37,771 nt of DNA. Origin: Bacteroidota bacterium. Its GTDB lineage: Bacteria > Bacteroidota > Bacteroidia > Chitinophagales > Chitinophagaceae. Each line of letters starts with the position of its first letter. The stretch's first letter is position 1. Both the position numbers and the translations under genes were made by a program. Below the pieces are notes generated by a model. That model worked only from the letters and a program-made list of their open reading frames with translations, did not search any database and had not been told where the DNA came from. Location of the stretch: positions 5,761 through 43,531 of the forward strand of contig JABDBG010000011.1 of NCBI GenBank assembly GCA_013288745.1, written 5' to 3'. Shown here in pieces: positions 9,148 to 17,648 of this stretch.

Positions 9148-9747
9148 ATGCCGACAACAGCAAAAAAGCCTGTAGTAAAAGCCTCTAAAAATAACCGTCA
9201 ACAGAGAGCTACCACTACGGGCCAGAAAACACAAAAAAATACTGCCGAAGATAACGGTTCAAAATTGGAAGAATTTTTCCATGGAGAATTGAAAGACATT
9301 TATTGGGCAGAGAAACACCTTTTAAAAGTATTACCAAAAATGTCGAAGGCTGCAACTGCCCAGGAGTTGAAAGCTGCATTCAATGATCATTTAAAGGTGA
9401 CAGAAGGACACGTAAAAAGATTGGAAGAAGTATTCAATGCTTTAGGCTACAAACCTCAGGCTAAAAAATGTGAGGCCATGGCAGGTATCACCAAAGAAGG
9501 TGATGATATTATTTCTAAAACTGAAAAGGGTACTTCTACAAGAGATGTAGGACTAATTTTTGCGGGACAAAAAGTAGAACACTATGAAATTGCTACTTAT
9601 GGCAGCTTAACTCAATTGGCTAAAACACTGGGCCATGATGATGTAGCACAAATATTGAACAGCACTTTGCAAGAAGAAAAAGAAGCAGACGAAAGTCTTA
9701 CTGGAATTGCAGAAAGTTCTGTTAATCAAAAAGCAGATCAGGAATAA
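9148..9747 (+). CDS. DUF892 (YciE/YciF-type) ferritin-like protein with basic N-terminal tail
   Basis: Residues 1-36 are a disordered Lys/Ala/Thr-rich tail. The rest is a four-helix ferritin-like bundle of the DUF892 family, with putative di-iron ligands spread over the helices: ELKDIYWAEK, HLKVTEGHVKRLEE, GQKVEHYEIATYG and LQEEKEADE. The family is linked to general stress, desiccation or osmotic responses in other bacteria, but its biochemical activity is unresolved. The tail resembles those of the two H1-like proteins in this window and may bind DNA (inference). The gene is monocistronic with a strong terminator 20 bp downstream. ATG 9148 is the only sensible start. Confidence 0.9.
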   Translation: MPTTAKKPVVKASKNNRQQRATTTGQKTQKNTAEDNGSKLEEFFHGELKDIYWAEKHLLKVLPKMSKAATAQELKAAFNDHLKVTEGHVKRLEEVFNALGYKPQAKKCEAMAGITKEGDDIISKTEKGTSTRDVGLIFAGQKVEHYEIATYGSLTQLAKTLGHDDVAQILNSTLQEEKEADESLTGIAESSVNQKADQE

Positions 9748-9767
9748 GTTAATTCCATTCATCTTAT

Positions 9768-9799
9768 AAAAATAGCCAGTCTTATAGCTGGCTATTTTT
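9768..9799. terminator. Bidirectional intrinsic terminator
   Basis: A perfect 12-bp stem (9768-9779 with 9788-9799) with an 8-nt loop is A-rich on the left and T-rich on the right. It lies between the convergent DUF892 and iron permease genes and can serve both. Confidence 0.9.
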
Positions 9800-9824
9800 A
9801 TTGTATTTAAGTATTTAAAACTAC

Positions 9825-10310
9825 TTAAAGTTTTAATTTTTCTTCCAGTTCCTTTTCCATTTCTTTCTTAAGATCGTGTTGTTCATGTGCTTCATCAATT
9901 GAATGTGATTGTTGCAGGCTTTCTTCATTTTTAGCAAACTCACTTAGCTTGCTATAATATTTCTGAATGATCTTTAATTCTTCTTCTGTCATATCCTCTA
10001 CATTCACCAATCGGTTACTGGCAAATTGATGTGCCGCTACCAGTTCATTTAGTTTCAGCTGTATGGCCAAAGAATCTTTGTTCTGCGATTTCTGGATTAG
10101 AAATACCATTAAAAAGGTAATGATTGTTGTGCCTGTATTAATAACCATCTGCCAATTTTCAGAATAATGAAAGATCGGACCGGTTGCTGCCCATACAATT
10201 ACGGAGAGAAAGGCGAGTACAAACCCCATATTACTACCGGTAGCTTGTGTTACTTTTAATGCAAAGGTTTCAAAAAAACCTTTTTTAGATTTACCAGGAA
10301 TATTTTCCAT
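9825..10310 (-). CDS. Low-affinity iron permease family protein
   Basis: This is a 161-residue protein with two membrane helices (about 26-45 and 58-76). The connecting region WAATGPIFHYSENWQ and the following TGTTIITFLMVFLIQ are characteristic of the bacterial low-affinity iron permease family (Pfam Iron_permease, the short relatives of fungal Fet4). The C-terminal half is a charged, probably coiled-coil cytoplasmic tail rich in Glu and Lys. Iron transport has not been shown for most bacterial members, and many sit in stress clusters as here. It is 37 bp downstream of the DUF748 gene on the same strand, so the two are probably co-transcribed, with a small hairpin between them. Confidence 0.87.
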   Translation of the reverse strand: MENIPGKSKKGFFETFALKVTQATGSNMGFVLAFLSVIVWAATGPIFHYSENWQMVINTGTTIITFLMVFLIQKSQNKDSLAIQLKLNELVAAHQFASNRLVNVEDMTEEELKIIQKYYSKLSEFAKNEESLQQSHSIDEAHEQHDLKKEMEKELEEKLKL

Positions 10311-10332
10311 TTTGTTTATTTTATTTTAAATG

Positions 10333-10353
10333 AAATAATGGTAGCCATTATTT
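10333..10353 (-). other. Intercistronic hairpin overlapping the DUF748 stop codon
   Basis: A perfect 9-bp inverted repeat (10333-10341 with 10345-10353) has a 3-nt loop and includes the stop codon of the upstream gene. No T-run follows on the minus strand, so it may attenuate or stabilise the transcript rather than terminate it. Confidence 0.4.
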
Positions 10354-11511
10354 TTTAGTAGAATCTTTCTTCGCATCGTCTTTTTTCTTTGGCGAAAATA
10401 TTTTTTGTAATAGTGTCTGTTTTTTTTCAGGCACTTTATCAACTGAATTAATATTGATTTCATTATCTATGTTAGGAACCAATGCCTGTATAAATGCATT
10501 GCTTAATACTTCCCATATAGTTTCAGGTATATTTGCTTCGGTATTTTTAAAAGTCCCTTGTATCGGAACTTTAGTTGCCAACTGGTTTTTATTCTGGTTC
10601 TTAAAAATTACACCTACACCTCCTACTATGGCTTCCCAGGCTAAATGCAGTATATCATCTTTTTTATCTTTAGGCCCTAATACCTTAAGATCCCTTATTA
10701 TAGGTTTTACATATCCTATATATTTGTTGTCTTTAGCAGCGAACTCTGTGTACAATCCGAAGTTACCTCTGTCAACATCAAAATTCCCATACGCCCTCAA
10801 AAAATCATTCAGCTTAACAAGATTAGTATTTTTTAGATCGGCATTCAGGTCAAAAGTTGGTGTTTTATTTAGTCCGTCTAATTTCATATTTAAATCAAGT
10901 GTTCCGTCATACACATTCGCATGGGCAATAACGGTTGAGGGTAGTAGTTGTTCCTTGTTAACAACATTCGTTAAATTTTCCGCTAGTATGTAAGCATCTG
11001 TTAAGAATATATCCACCTTAGGCGTAGTGGTGCCGTCTACATAGTGGATACTACCATCAACCACTTCGAACTTGTTCACCTTAAGGGGCATGAAATCTTT
11101 TAGTACCGTGCGAAAATCGCTGGTATCTTTTTTCACACTCCCTATTTCAGTTTTATCCTTTGTAAAAATAAGTGTAGGAGAATCGAAGTATAATTTACCC
11201 ACTATTTTTCCATGAAAAAGTGCGTTCCATTCCAATGAAAGATCTATACCATCTACTTTAAAAAATTCTGTCTGTTTTTTAGAAATGCTGTCTACCTTGT
11301 TTAAATACATTCCATTGATCTGGTATGCGCCTCTGTAAATTGATAACCCTACATCATCTACATGTCCATAATACCCATGCAAGCTGGCCAGTTTATTATT
11401 AGCATACCGTAATACAATATAGGGTAGTATCAATCTTATAATAATTAAACAGATAATTACTATAGCAGGAATAGAATATTTTTTTTCAACGTTTTTGCCG
11501 AAGATCTTCAT
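10348..11511 (-). CDS. DUF748 (AsmA-like) membrane-anchored protein
   Basis: The 387-residue protein has one N-terminal membrane helix (about 14-36) and a long beta-rich region with repeated GxxxxDxxxxxL-type strands, such as VDGIDLSLEWNALFHGKIVG and FEVVDGSIHYVD. This is the DUF748 pattern, distantly related to AsmA/TamB proteins of the periplasm. A Lys/Asp-rich C-terminal tail follows (about 362-387). AsmA-like proteins take part in envelope biogenesis or lipid transport, but DUF748 itself has no assigned function. It is upstream of and probably co-transcribed with the iron permease family gene. Confidence 0.85.
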   Translation of the reverse strand: MKIFGKNVEKKYSIPAIVIICLIIIRLILPYIVLRYANNKLASLHGYYGHVDDVGLSIYRGAYQINGMYLNKVDSISKKQTEFFKVDGIDLSLEWNALFHGKIVGKLYFDSPTLIFTKDKTEIGSVKKDTSDFRTVLKDFMPLKVNKFEVVDGSIHYVDGTTTPKVDIFLTDAYILAENLTNVVNKEQLLPSTVIAHANVYDGTLDLNMKLDGLNKTPTFDLNADLKNTNLVKLNDFLRAYGNFDVDRGNFGLYTEFAAKDNKYIGYVKPIIRDLKVLGPKDKKDDILHLAWEAIVGGVGVIFKNQNKNQLATKVPIQGTFKNTEANIPETIWEVLSNAFIQALVPNIDNEININSVDKVPEKKQTLLQKIFSPKKKDDAKKDSTKK

Positions 11512-11698
11512 ATAAAAAATGCTTATGTATTTTGAATATTTCTAATTAGTCAAATACTAAACCAACTTATCCAACTATAATAAACAATAATTACGGGGAA
11601 CAGTTTCCACAATTAAGCTAGTATCAACTGCTATTATAGAAATATTGCCTATAACTAATTTGGCACGTTATTGATGATATTTAGACAAATACTAACTA

Positions 11699-12916
11699 AT
11701 GAAGTCAATAGCAGCAAGGATTAAGGAGTTTAATAAGAACAGGCTACCGGATATGGTTGAATTAAAGTACAAAGCAATGGCAGATAATCCTTTCAGGTTT
11801 TATCGGGGTACTAACCATCTTTTTTATGAGGATCTGCTCCATTCAAAAACTATTTTACCGAACTCTCCTTTGACCTGGATCTGCGGCGACCTTCATTTAG
11901 AAAATTTCGGCAGTTTCAGGAGTGATAACAGGCAGGTATATTTTGACCTGAATGATTTTGACGAAGCCGTTTTAGCCCCTGCGATTTATGAACTATTGAG
12001 AATTGTGACCAGCATATTTATAGCTTTCGATTCTTTAAAAATAGAAAATAAAAAAGCGCTTAATATGGCACAGCTTTTTTTAAGAACGTATTCAAATATA
12101 TTATCAAAAGGGAAATCGAGCTATATAGAGCCAAATACTGCCAAAGGAATTGTATGCGAGTTTTTAACTAAAATAAGCAAGCGCAGTTCTAAAAAGGTAT
12201 TAAGAAAAAAGACAGTACTTAAAAAACATAAAATTTTATTAAGTGATCCCAAGCATTTCAAATTAAAGCCTGCCTTAAAAAAACAAATATTAACACATAT
12301 AGTTAAGTGGTTGAAGAATGATGGCGATAGTCCGTACAATTATAAAGCCGTTGATGCCGTGTTCAGGTTGGCAGGTACAGGAAGTATTGGTTTAAAGAGA
12401 TATGCGATTCTTTTAAAAACGCTGAATGAAGAAGGTGAAAAATATATTCTGGTGGATATGAAGCAGGCTACATCATCTTCATTGAAACCATATTTAAAAA
12501 TAAAACAACCAAAATGGAACTCAGAAGCAGAACGTGTGATTGCCATTCAAAAAAGAATGCAGAACAGGATACCAGCTTTATTGAGTACTACTATTTTTAA
12601 AGGCGAACCTTATATTATTCAGGAAATGCAGCCTTATGAAGACAGTATTAATTTTAAAGTGATCAAAGAAGAATATAGAAATATTTTTCAGGTAATTGAT
12701 GATATGGCAATGTTAACGGCTTCATCGCAACTGAGAGCTTCGGGTCGCGAAGGCGCAGGAACTGCAGATGAATTGATTGCCTTTGGACAAAATACTAAGT
12801 GGCAGGAATTTGTTATCAATTATTCTTTACAATACGCTGCAAAAGTAAAAACAGATTATCTCACCTTTTTAACCGAATTTAAAAATGAGCTTAAAAATAA
12901 AAATAGGGCTGCATAG
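11699..12916 (+). CDS. DUF2252 family protein
   Basis: The 405-residue protein begins with the conserved N-terminal region of DUF2252: NPFRFYRGTNHLFYEDL, then WICGDLHLENFGSF and VYFDLNDFDEAVLAPAIYEL. The GDxHLxNFG and DFDE motifs resemble the catalytic and metal-binding loops of kinase-like phosphotransferases (HxDxxxxN ... DxD), so a kinase-like fold is suspected. Later motifs are GTGSIGLKRY and the C-terminal SSQLRASGREGAG. Function is unknown. It is a single gene in the stress-type cluster, ending at the hairpin terminator near 12951. Confidence 0.88.
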   Translation: MKSIAARIKEFNKNRLPDMVELKYKAMADNPFRFYRGTNHLFYEDLLHSKTILPNSPLTWICGDLHLENFGSFRSDNRQVYFDLNDFDEAVLAPAIYELLRIVTSIFIAFDSLKIENKKALNMAQLFLRTYSNILSKGKSSYIEPNTAKGIVCEFLTKISKRSSKKVLRKKTVLKKHKILLSDPKHFKLKPALKKQILTHIVKWLKNDGDSPYNYKAVDAVFRLAGTGSIGLKRYAILLKTLNEEGEKYILVDMKQATSSSLKPYLKIKQPKWNSEAERVIAIQKRMQNRIPALLSTTIFKGEPYIIQEMQPYEDSINFKVIKEEYRNIFQVIDDMAMLTASSQLRASGREGAGTADELIAFGQNTKWQEFVINYSLQYAAKVKTDYLTFLTEFKNELKNKNRAA

Positions 12917-12950
12917 ATCTTTGTATCTATTTATAGACCGCAAACAAAAA

Positions 12951-12986
12951 ACGGACAATCAATCTTTTGCAAGATTCGTTATCCGT
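12951..12986. terminator. Terminator hairpin between convergent genes
   Basis: A 16-bp stem with two mismatches and one G-U pair (12951-12966 with 12971-12986) carries a TTGC loop. It is preceded by an A-run and followed by TCTTATTTA. It lies between the DUF2252 gene and the oppositely directed FAD/Rieske gene. Confidence 0.75.
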
Positions 12987-13013
12987 TCTTATTTAGCGAT
13001 CACTCACTAAATA

Positions 13014-14558
13014 TTATTTATAGGCTGGCGCATTTATTTGTTCTTCTATATTGATCATTTCCAGGTCTTTTTGTGCGGGTGCGTTTAGCACTACTCCATC
13101 ACAAGTGAACCTTGATCCATGACAAGGGCAATCCCAGGATTTTTCTACAGTATTCCATGCTATCGTGCAATTCATATGTGTACATTTTGAATCAACTGCA
13201 TGGATCTGATGTGTTTCATCTTTATATATCGCAGCCACATGTCCATCATAGCGTACAACTTTAGCTTCTCCCGGCGCCATATCTGCCAGCTCATCTAATT
13301 TATGTGCGGGCAATAAACTGCTCACTAATGTTGTTGCTACATTAACTCCTTCTTCGATAAACTGAAAAAAACCTGCAGCCAATTTTATGCGACTTGGGTC
13401 AAACAGATCCTGGTAGATACTTTTACCACTGGTGATCATGTCAGTAAATATCATAGCCGATAAAGTGCCGTATATCATTCCATTTCCGCCAAAACCTGTT
13501 GCCACATAAACATTTTTTCCGCTGCCGGGTAAGTTCCCGATATAAGGCAACCCATCAACAGGTTCATAATATTGCGATGACCACCGAAAAGCTATTCTAT
13601 CAACCGGAAAATAACTTTTTACATAACTTTCCAATCTTCTAAAACACGCTTGTGTATTTTCTTCACGCCCCGTTTTATGATCTTCACCACCGGCAATCAA
13701 ATACTTTTCGCCGTTAATAAATTGTGTGCGATAATAATGATAAGGGTCATTCATATCATACCCCAATGCATGAGGGTAGGCATTGTCTTTTAATTTAACC
13801 CCTAACACATAACTGCGATATGGCGCGCACCTGAAATGCAACAGGTTTTTTCCCGGAGGAATATGTGTTGCATAAATAATATTCTTTGCTTTGATCACGC
13901 CGTTGGCGGAAGTATATATTTGCAAAGTTTCCCCTTCTTCCAGATCAGTAACACGAGAATTTTGTACGATCACACCACCGGCTTCTTCAAAAGCTTTTGC
14001 TAATCCTATGCTATATTGAACAGGATTAAACTGTGCCTGTTTTTTAATACAAGCCAATTTTATATAAGGAATTGGAAAAGGCATATTATCACTGAAAGCA
14101 ATAGGCAACCCCAAACGTTTTGCAGATGCTACGATTTCTTCCAATTCTTTATTTTGTTTTTCATTTAATGAAAAAAGGTACCCTTCTTTGTTTTCATAAG
14201 CACAATCGATTTTATAATCAGTAATATTTTGTTTGATCATTGCCATTGATGCCTTAGCTCCTTTCACTAACAGTTTTGCATTCTTCTCTCCAAAATTTTT
14301 AATTACCTGCTGATAGCCGGTATCAAAGAAAGTATTCAAATGTGCTGTTGTACCTGAAGTTGTACCAAAGCCGATCGTATTCGCTTCTATTACAAGACAA
14401 GATAGATGGGCATTCTGCAATGCTAAGGCTGTTGTAAGTCCGGTAATACCCGCACCTGCTATTACCACATCATATTCTTTATCCTCCAAAGTATTTGTTG
14501 TAATATAATCTTCTGTATTATCCTGCCAAATGCTCGTTAACGCTCCGTCTCTTTTCAT
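13014..14558 (-). CDS. FAD-dependent oxidoreductase with C-terminal Rieske [2Fe-2S] domain
   Basis: The 514-residue protein has a DAO-type FAD domain in residues 29-420, with the dinucleotide-binding GAGITG loop (Gly35, Gly37, Gly40) and the late ATGFGGNGM segment near the flavin. Residues about 425-510 are a Rieske domain with ligands Cys459, His461, Cys477 and His480. Cys464 and Cys479 lie where the disulfide of bc1-type Rieske proteins sits. No signal peptide is seen, so it is probably cytoplasmic. Proteins of this layout occur widely and are annotated only as FAD-dependent oxidoreductases; the substrate, possibly a secondary amine or amino acid, is unknown. It is a single gene. Confidence 0.92.
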   Translation of the reverse strand: MKRDGALTSIWQDNTEDYITTNTLEDKEYDVVIAGAGITGLTTALALQNAHLSCLVIEANTIGFGTTSGTTAHLNTFFDTGYQQVIKNFGEKNAKLLVKGAKASMAMIKQNITDYKIDCAYENKEGYLFSLNEKQNKELEEIVASAKRLGLPIAFSDNMPFPIPYIKLACIKKQAQFNPVQYSIGLAKAFEEAGGVIVQNSRVTDLEEGETLQIYTSANGVIKAKNIIYATHIPPGKNLLHFRCAPYRSYVLGVKLKDNAYPHALGYDMNDPYHYYRTQFINGEKYLIAGGEDHKTGREENTQACFRRLESYVKSYFPVDRIAFRWSSQYYEPVDGLPYIGNLPGSGKNVYVATGFGGNGMIYGTLSAMIFTDMITSGKSIYQDLFDPSRIKLAAGFFQFIEEGVNVATTLVSSLLPAHKLDELADMAPGEAKVVRYDGHVAAIYKDETHQIHAVDSKCTHMNCTIAWNTVEKSWDCPCHGSRFTCDGVVLNAPAQKDLEMINIEEQINAPAYK

Positions 14559-14740
14559 AAATCCTTGTTTGGTTTCCTATAACAGTTAAAAAACTATGCC
14601 ATTCTCACTTTGGGATTGTTAAAGCGTGCTGCGTATGTAATTCCTCGTTATGTTTACTAATCGTATATTATTGTCTACAAAAACATGGCTTATCAGACTG
14701 GAGCGGCATTTGCATATATCTTATTATAATACAATACATC

Positions 14741-15106
14741 ATGAAAAAGAAAATCGTAATCGTAGATGATGATTTAGGGATACAGGACATTTTCAAATTC
14801 ATACTGGAAAGAGAGGGATACGAAACAACTATATATTCGGAAGGCAAAACTTTATTTCAAAATAAAATAGAAGAACCTAATGTGTATTTGTTGGATAAAC
14901 AACTTGGAGGTATGGAAGATGGGCTTGAGATATGCAGGCATTTAAAAAGAGACGCAGCTACCAGGAATATACCTGTAGTAATGGTTTCTGCAACGCCAGG
15001 CATTCGTGACATGGCCAAAGCAGCAGGTGCGAATGACTGTATAGAAAAGCCTTTCACAAAAAATGAACTGATCGCTATAATTGAAAAGAACATAAAAAGA
15101 GCATAG
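14741..15106 (+). CDS. Single-domain response regulator (CheY-like)
   Basis: The 121-residue protein is one receiver domain and nothing else. The acidic pocket is Asp9-Asp10-Asp11, the phospho-acceptor is Asp52 (VYLLDKQ), the switch residue is Ser83 (MVSAT) and the conserved lysine is Lys103 (IEKPF). With no output domain it must act by protein-protein contact or as a phosphorelay intermediate. It has no adjacent kinase, so it is an orphan; the window encodes two kinases elsewhere. It ends at a strong terminator. Confidence 0.95.
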   Translation: MKKKIVIVDDDLGIQDIFKFILEREGYETTIYSEGKTLFQNKIEEPNVYLLDKQLGGMEDGLEICRHLKRDAATRNIPVVMVSATPGIRDMAKAAGANDCIEKPFTKNELIAIIEKNIKRA

Positions 15107-15128
15107 CGATAGACAAATTGATCATCAC

Positions 15129-15159
15129 AAAAAGCCTCGCGATAATCGGGAGGCTTTTT
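15129..15159. terminator. Bidirectional intrinsic terminator
   Basis: A 10-bp stem (AAAAAGCCTC at 15129-15138 with GAGGCTTTTT at 15150-15159) with an 11-nt loop lies between the convergent response regulator and transketolase genes. Confidence 0.9.
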
Positions 15160-15180
15160 ATGTTTGTGTTTGATCTTATT

Positions 15181-17049
15181 TTATCCTGCCTTTTGTAAAA
15201 CAGTTACAAACCCTTTTACTTTTGCTACTATGCTTGCCGCATCAATTCCTGCATCTTGTAATAACTCTTCCATTTTACCCGACTCTGAAATATGTGTTAC
15301 GGCTAATTTCTCTACATGAATTTTTATATCATTACCCGCAACTGCAGCTGTTGCAAGATCACCCATACCTCCGTGTGTAAAATGGTCCTCTACAGTAATC
15401 AATATTTGTTTTTTTGTTACGTGTAGACATTTTATCAATGTATTTTTATCGATAGGATTAATAGAATAACAATCCACTACCCTAACATTAATGCCTTGTT
15501 CTTTTAATTCATCTGCTGCTTTTAATGCTTCGAAAACTGTGATGCCTGTTGCGGCGATAGTCAACAGGTCGCTTGCAGACTGACGCAAAATCTTAGAGCC
15601 CCCAATCTTAAATTGTTCATCATCCTTATACAATACCGGTGTTTTAGGTCGCAGTGTACGCATATAAGCAAAGCCATAATAATCTAATAGTAACGAAGTT
15701 AATTTTACAGTAGAAACAGCGTCTGCCGGTTGAAAAATAATTGTATCAGGTAATGCTCCAAACATAGCAATATCTTCCAGCGCCATTTGCGACGGGCCAT
15801 CTTCTCCGATAGAAACACCAACATGCGAACCTATAAATTTTATATTTGCTTCGGATACGCGCGCCATACGAATCTGATCTGCCGCTCTTGTCAGGAACGC
15901 GCCGAATGTTCCTACGAAAGGTATCTTACCAAGACGTGATAATCCTGCAGCAACAGATACCATGTTTTGTTCAGCGATATAACACTCCACTGACCTATCA
16001 GGAAATGCTTTAAAAAAAGGCAAGGTAAAAGTTGAATTTTTTACGTCTCCATCCAATGTGTATATCTCTTTATTTTTCTCCCCGAGCTTTACCAGTGCGT
16101 CACCAAATACTTCACGCGTTGCATATTCCTTATCTTTTTCAAATGAAAGATCAATATCAACATGTTCGGTTTCTTCTTCCGTGAATTCTACCTGCTCAGG
16201 TTTTTTAAAATTGAAACGAAGCGTATCGTCAATATTTCCTAATTCAATCAATGCCTTTTGCAGCTCATCTTTTTTCAATGCCTTACCATGCCAGCCATCT
16301 TTATCTTCCAGGAAAGAAATACCTTTTCCTTTTACAGTTTCTGCAACGATCGCTACCGGTCTATCTGTTTTATTATTAACTGCTTTTTCGAAAGCATTGA
16401 TTATGGCTTCCATATCATGGCCATTGATAGAGATCACTTCAAAACCAAATCCTTTGAATCGATCTACATATTTTTCCATGTGATGACCAAACATTGTCTC
16501 GCCACTTTGTGCCAAACGGTTTATATCAAGTATTGCAACCAGGTTATTTAATTTGTGAAAGGAAGCGAAATTTGCTGCTTCCCAAACCTGTCCTTCTGCT
16601 AATTCACCATCGCCTAAAAGTACGTACGTTTTTGCCGGTAGGTTTTCTCTTTTAGCCAGCAACGCCAGACCTGCACCAACCGATAGACCCTGACCAAGAG
16701 AGCCTGTTGCCGCTTCAGCATAAACAAACTTTGGAGTAGGATGCCCTTCAAAACGGCTACCGAATTTTCGCAGTGTTTTAATTTCTTCTAAAGGATAAGC
16801 TCCTGCAACACCGAATAAAGAGTACAGTAATGGTGCAGCATGCCCCTTAGAAAGTACAAAGCGATCGTTGTATAAATTGAGCGGATTCTTGATATCGTAT
16901 GTAAAATATTTATCGAATAAGACTGTTGTAATATCAGCGGCTGATAAACAGGAAGTGGGATGGCCCGATCCTGCTTCTGTTGTAGAAGCCATACTCCACT
17001 TACGTATCAGCTTTGCTTTCTCTTGTAGGTCTTGTAGTATATTTTGCAT
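15181..17049 (-). CDS. tkt: Transketolase
   Basis: This is a single-chain transketolase of 622 residues, close to the animal-type length of about 620. The N-terminal thiamine-diphosphate domain contains SGHPTSCLS, SKGHAAPLLY and the cofactor motif GDGELAEGQVWEAANFA. The pyrimidine-binding domain contains the catalytic glutamate Glu360 in IAEQNM. The C-terminal transketolase domain starts near residue 490. It transfers two-carbon ketol units between sugar phosphates in the non-oxidative pentose phosphate pathway, in the cytoplasm. The gene is monocistronic, with a terminator just after its stop and a 351-bp region upstream. Confidence 0.95.
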   Translation of the reverse strand: MQNILQDLQEKAKLIRKWSMASTTEAGSGHPTSCLSAADITTVLFDKYFTYDIKNPLNLYNDRFVLSKGHAAPLLYSLFGVAGAYPLEEIKTLRKFGSRFEGHPTPKFVYAEAATGSLGQGLSVGAGLALLAKRENLPAKTYVLLGDGELAEGQVWEAANFASFHKLNNLVAILDINRLAQSGETMFGHHMEKYVDRFKGFGFEVISINGHDMEAIINAFEKAVNNKTDRPVAIVAETVKGKGISFLEDKDGWHGKALKKDELQKALIELGNIDDTLRFNFKKPEQVEFTEEETEHVDIDLSFEKDKEYATREVFGDALVKLGEKNKEIYTLDGDVKNSTFTLPFFKAFPDRSVECYIAEQNMVSVAAGLSRLGKIPFVGTFGAFLTRAADQIRMARVSEANIKFIGSHVGVSIGEDGPSQMALEDIAMFGALPDTIIFQPADAVSTVKLTSLLLDYYGFAYMRTLRPKTPVLYKDDEQFKIGGSKILRQSASDLLTIAATGITVFEALKAADELKEQGINVRVVDCYSINPIDKNTLIKCLHVTKKQILITVEDHFTHGGMGDLATAAVAGNDIKIHVEKLAVTHISESGKMEELLQDAGIDAASIVAKVKGFVTVLQKAG

Positions 17050-17400
17050 GATTTGTCTTTTACAGGTATAAGAATCAACAAATATGCCATCAATAAATGC
17101 GGTACATAAAATTCAGAAGTATTCTAGGTGTTGAAGTAAAAAATGAAAATAAAGCGACTAGTGAAAAAAGTACCCTAAATAGGCTTTGATATTGAATTTC
17201 AACGATATAACTTTCCATTTTTCGTAAAAAATTGGGATGGATTTATACATGGCTCCATGTTACACGGCACATTAATTGTTGTATGATATATAGGGCGAAT
17301 TATTATTATCACTTTATTACCGAAGGAATTAGCGTTTCTAAAAAAATCTTAGCATTGATTAATATCGTTAGTTAAACTATATATAACAACATAAAAAATT
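17050..17400. other. Divergent intergenic region, no gene seen
   Basis: This 351-bp AT-rich region separates the transketolase start (-) from the solo LuxR-type gene (+). No coding frame of useful length is present. It contains the palindrome ACATGG-CT-CCATGT at 17247-17260, which could be an operator. I found no clear match to the Bacteroidota promoter consensus. Confidence 0.5.
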
Positions 17401-17589
17401 ATGGAACTCACCCGCCAGGAAAAGAAAATATTGATCGATTTATCGGCAGGAAAATTATATAAAGAAATTGCTGCAGACAATTTTATTTCAATCAATACGG
17501 TCAAGAAACACCTTAAAAACGTGTATAAGAAGCTGAATGTCAGCAGTCGAACAGAAGCTGTAAAAAAGTATGCAGAGCAAGGAATTTAA
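17401..17589 (+). CDS. Solo LuxR/GerE-type helix-turn-helix protein
   Basis: The 62-residue protein is only a LuxR-type DNA-binding domain. It starts with LTRQEKKILIDLSAGKLYKEIA, has the recognition helix region INTVKKHLKNVYKKLNV and ends SRTEAVKKYAEQG. It has no receiver or ligand-binding domain, much like Bacillus GerE. The ATG at 17401 follows an A-rich leader without a Shine-Dalgarno sequence, normal for this phylum. Its targets are unknown. It might take input from one of the single-domain response regulators, or act by concentration alone; both are inference. A strong terminator follows 17 bp after the stop. Confidence 0.92.
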   Translation: MELTRQEKKILIDLSAGKLYKEIAADNFISINTVKKHLKNVYKKLNVSSRTEAVKKYAEQGI

Positions 17590-17605
17590 GCAATAAAATA
17601 ATTAT

Positions 17606-17639
17606 AAAAAAGGGGAAACAATTATGTTTCCCCTTTTTT
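17606..17639. terminator. Bidirectional intrinsic terminator
   Basis: A perfect 14-bp stem (17606-17619 with 17626-17639) has a 6-nt loop, an A-tract on one side and a T-tract on the other. It ends the solo HTH gene and also the minus-strand run that finishes with the His-rich peptide gene at 17649. Confidence 0.93.
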
Positions 17640-17648
17640 AATATCATA

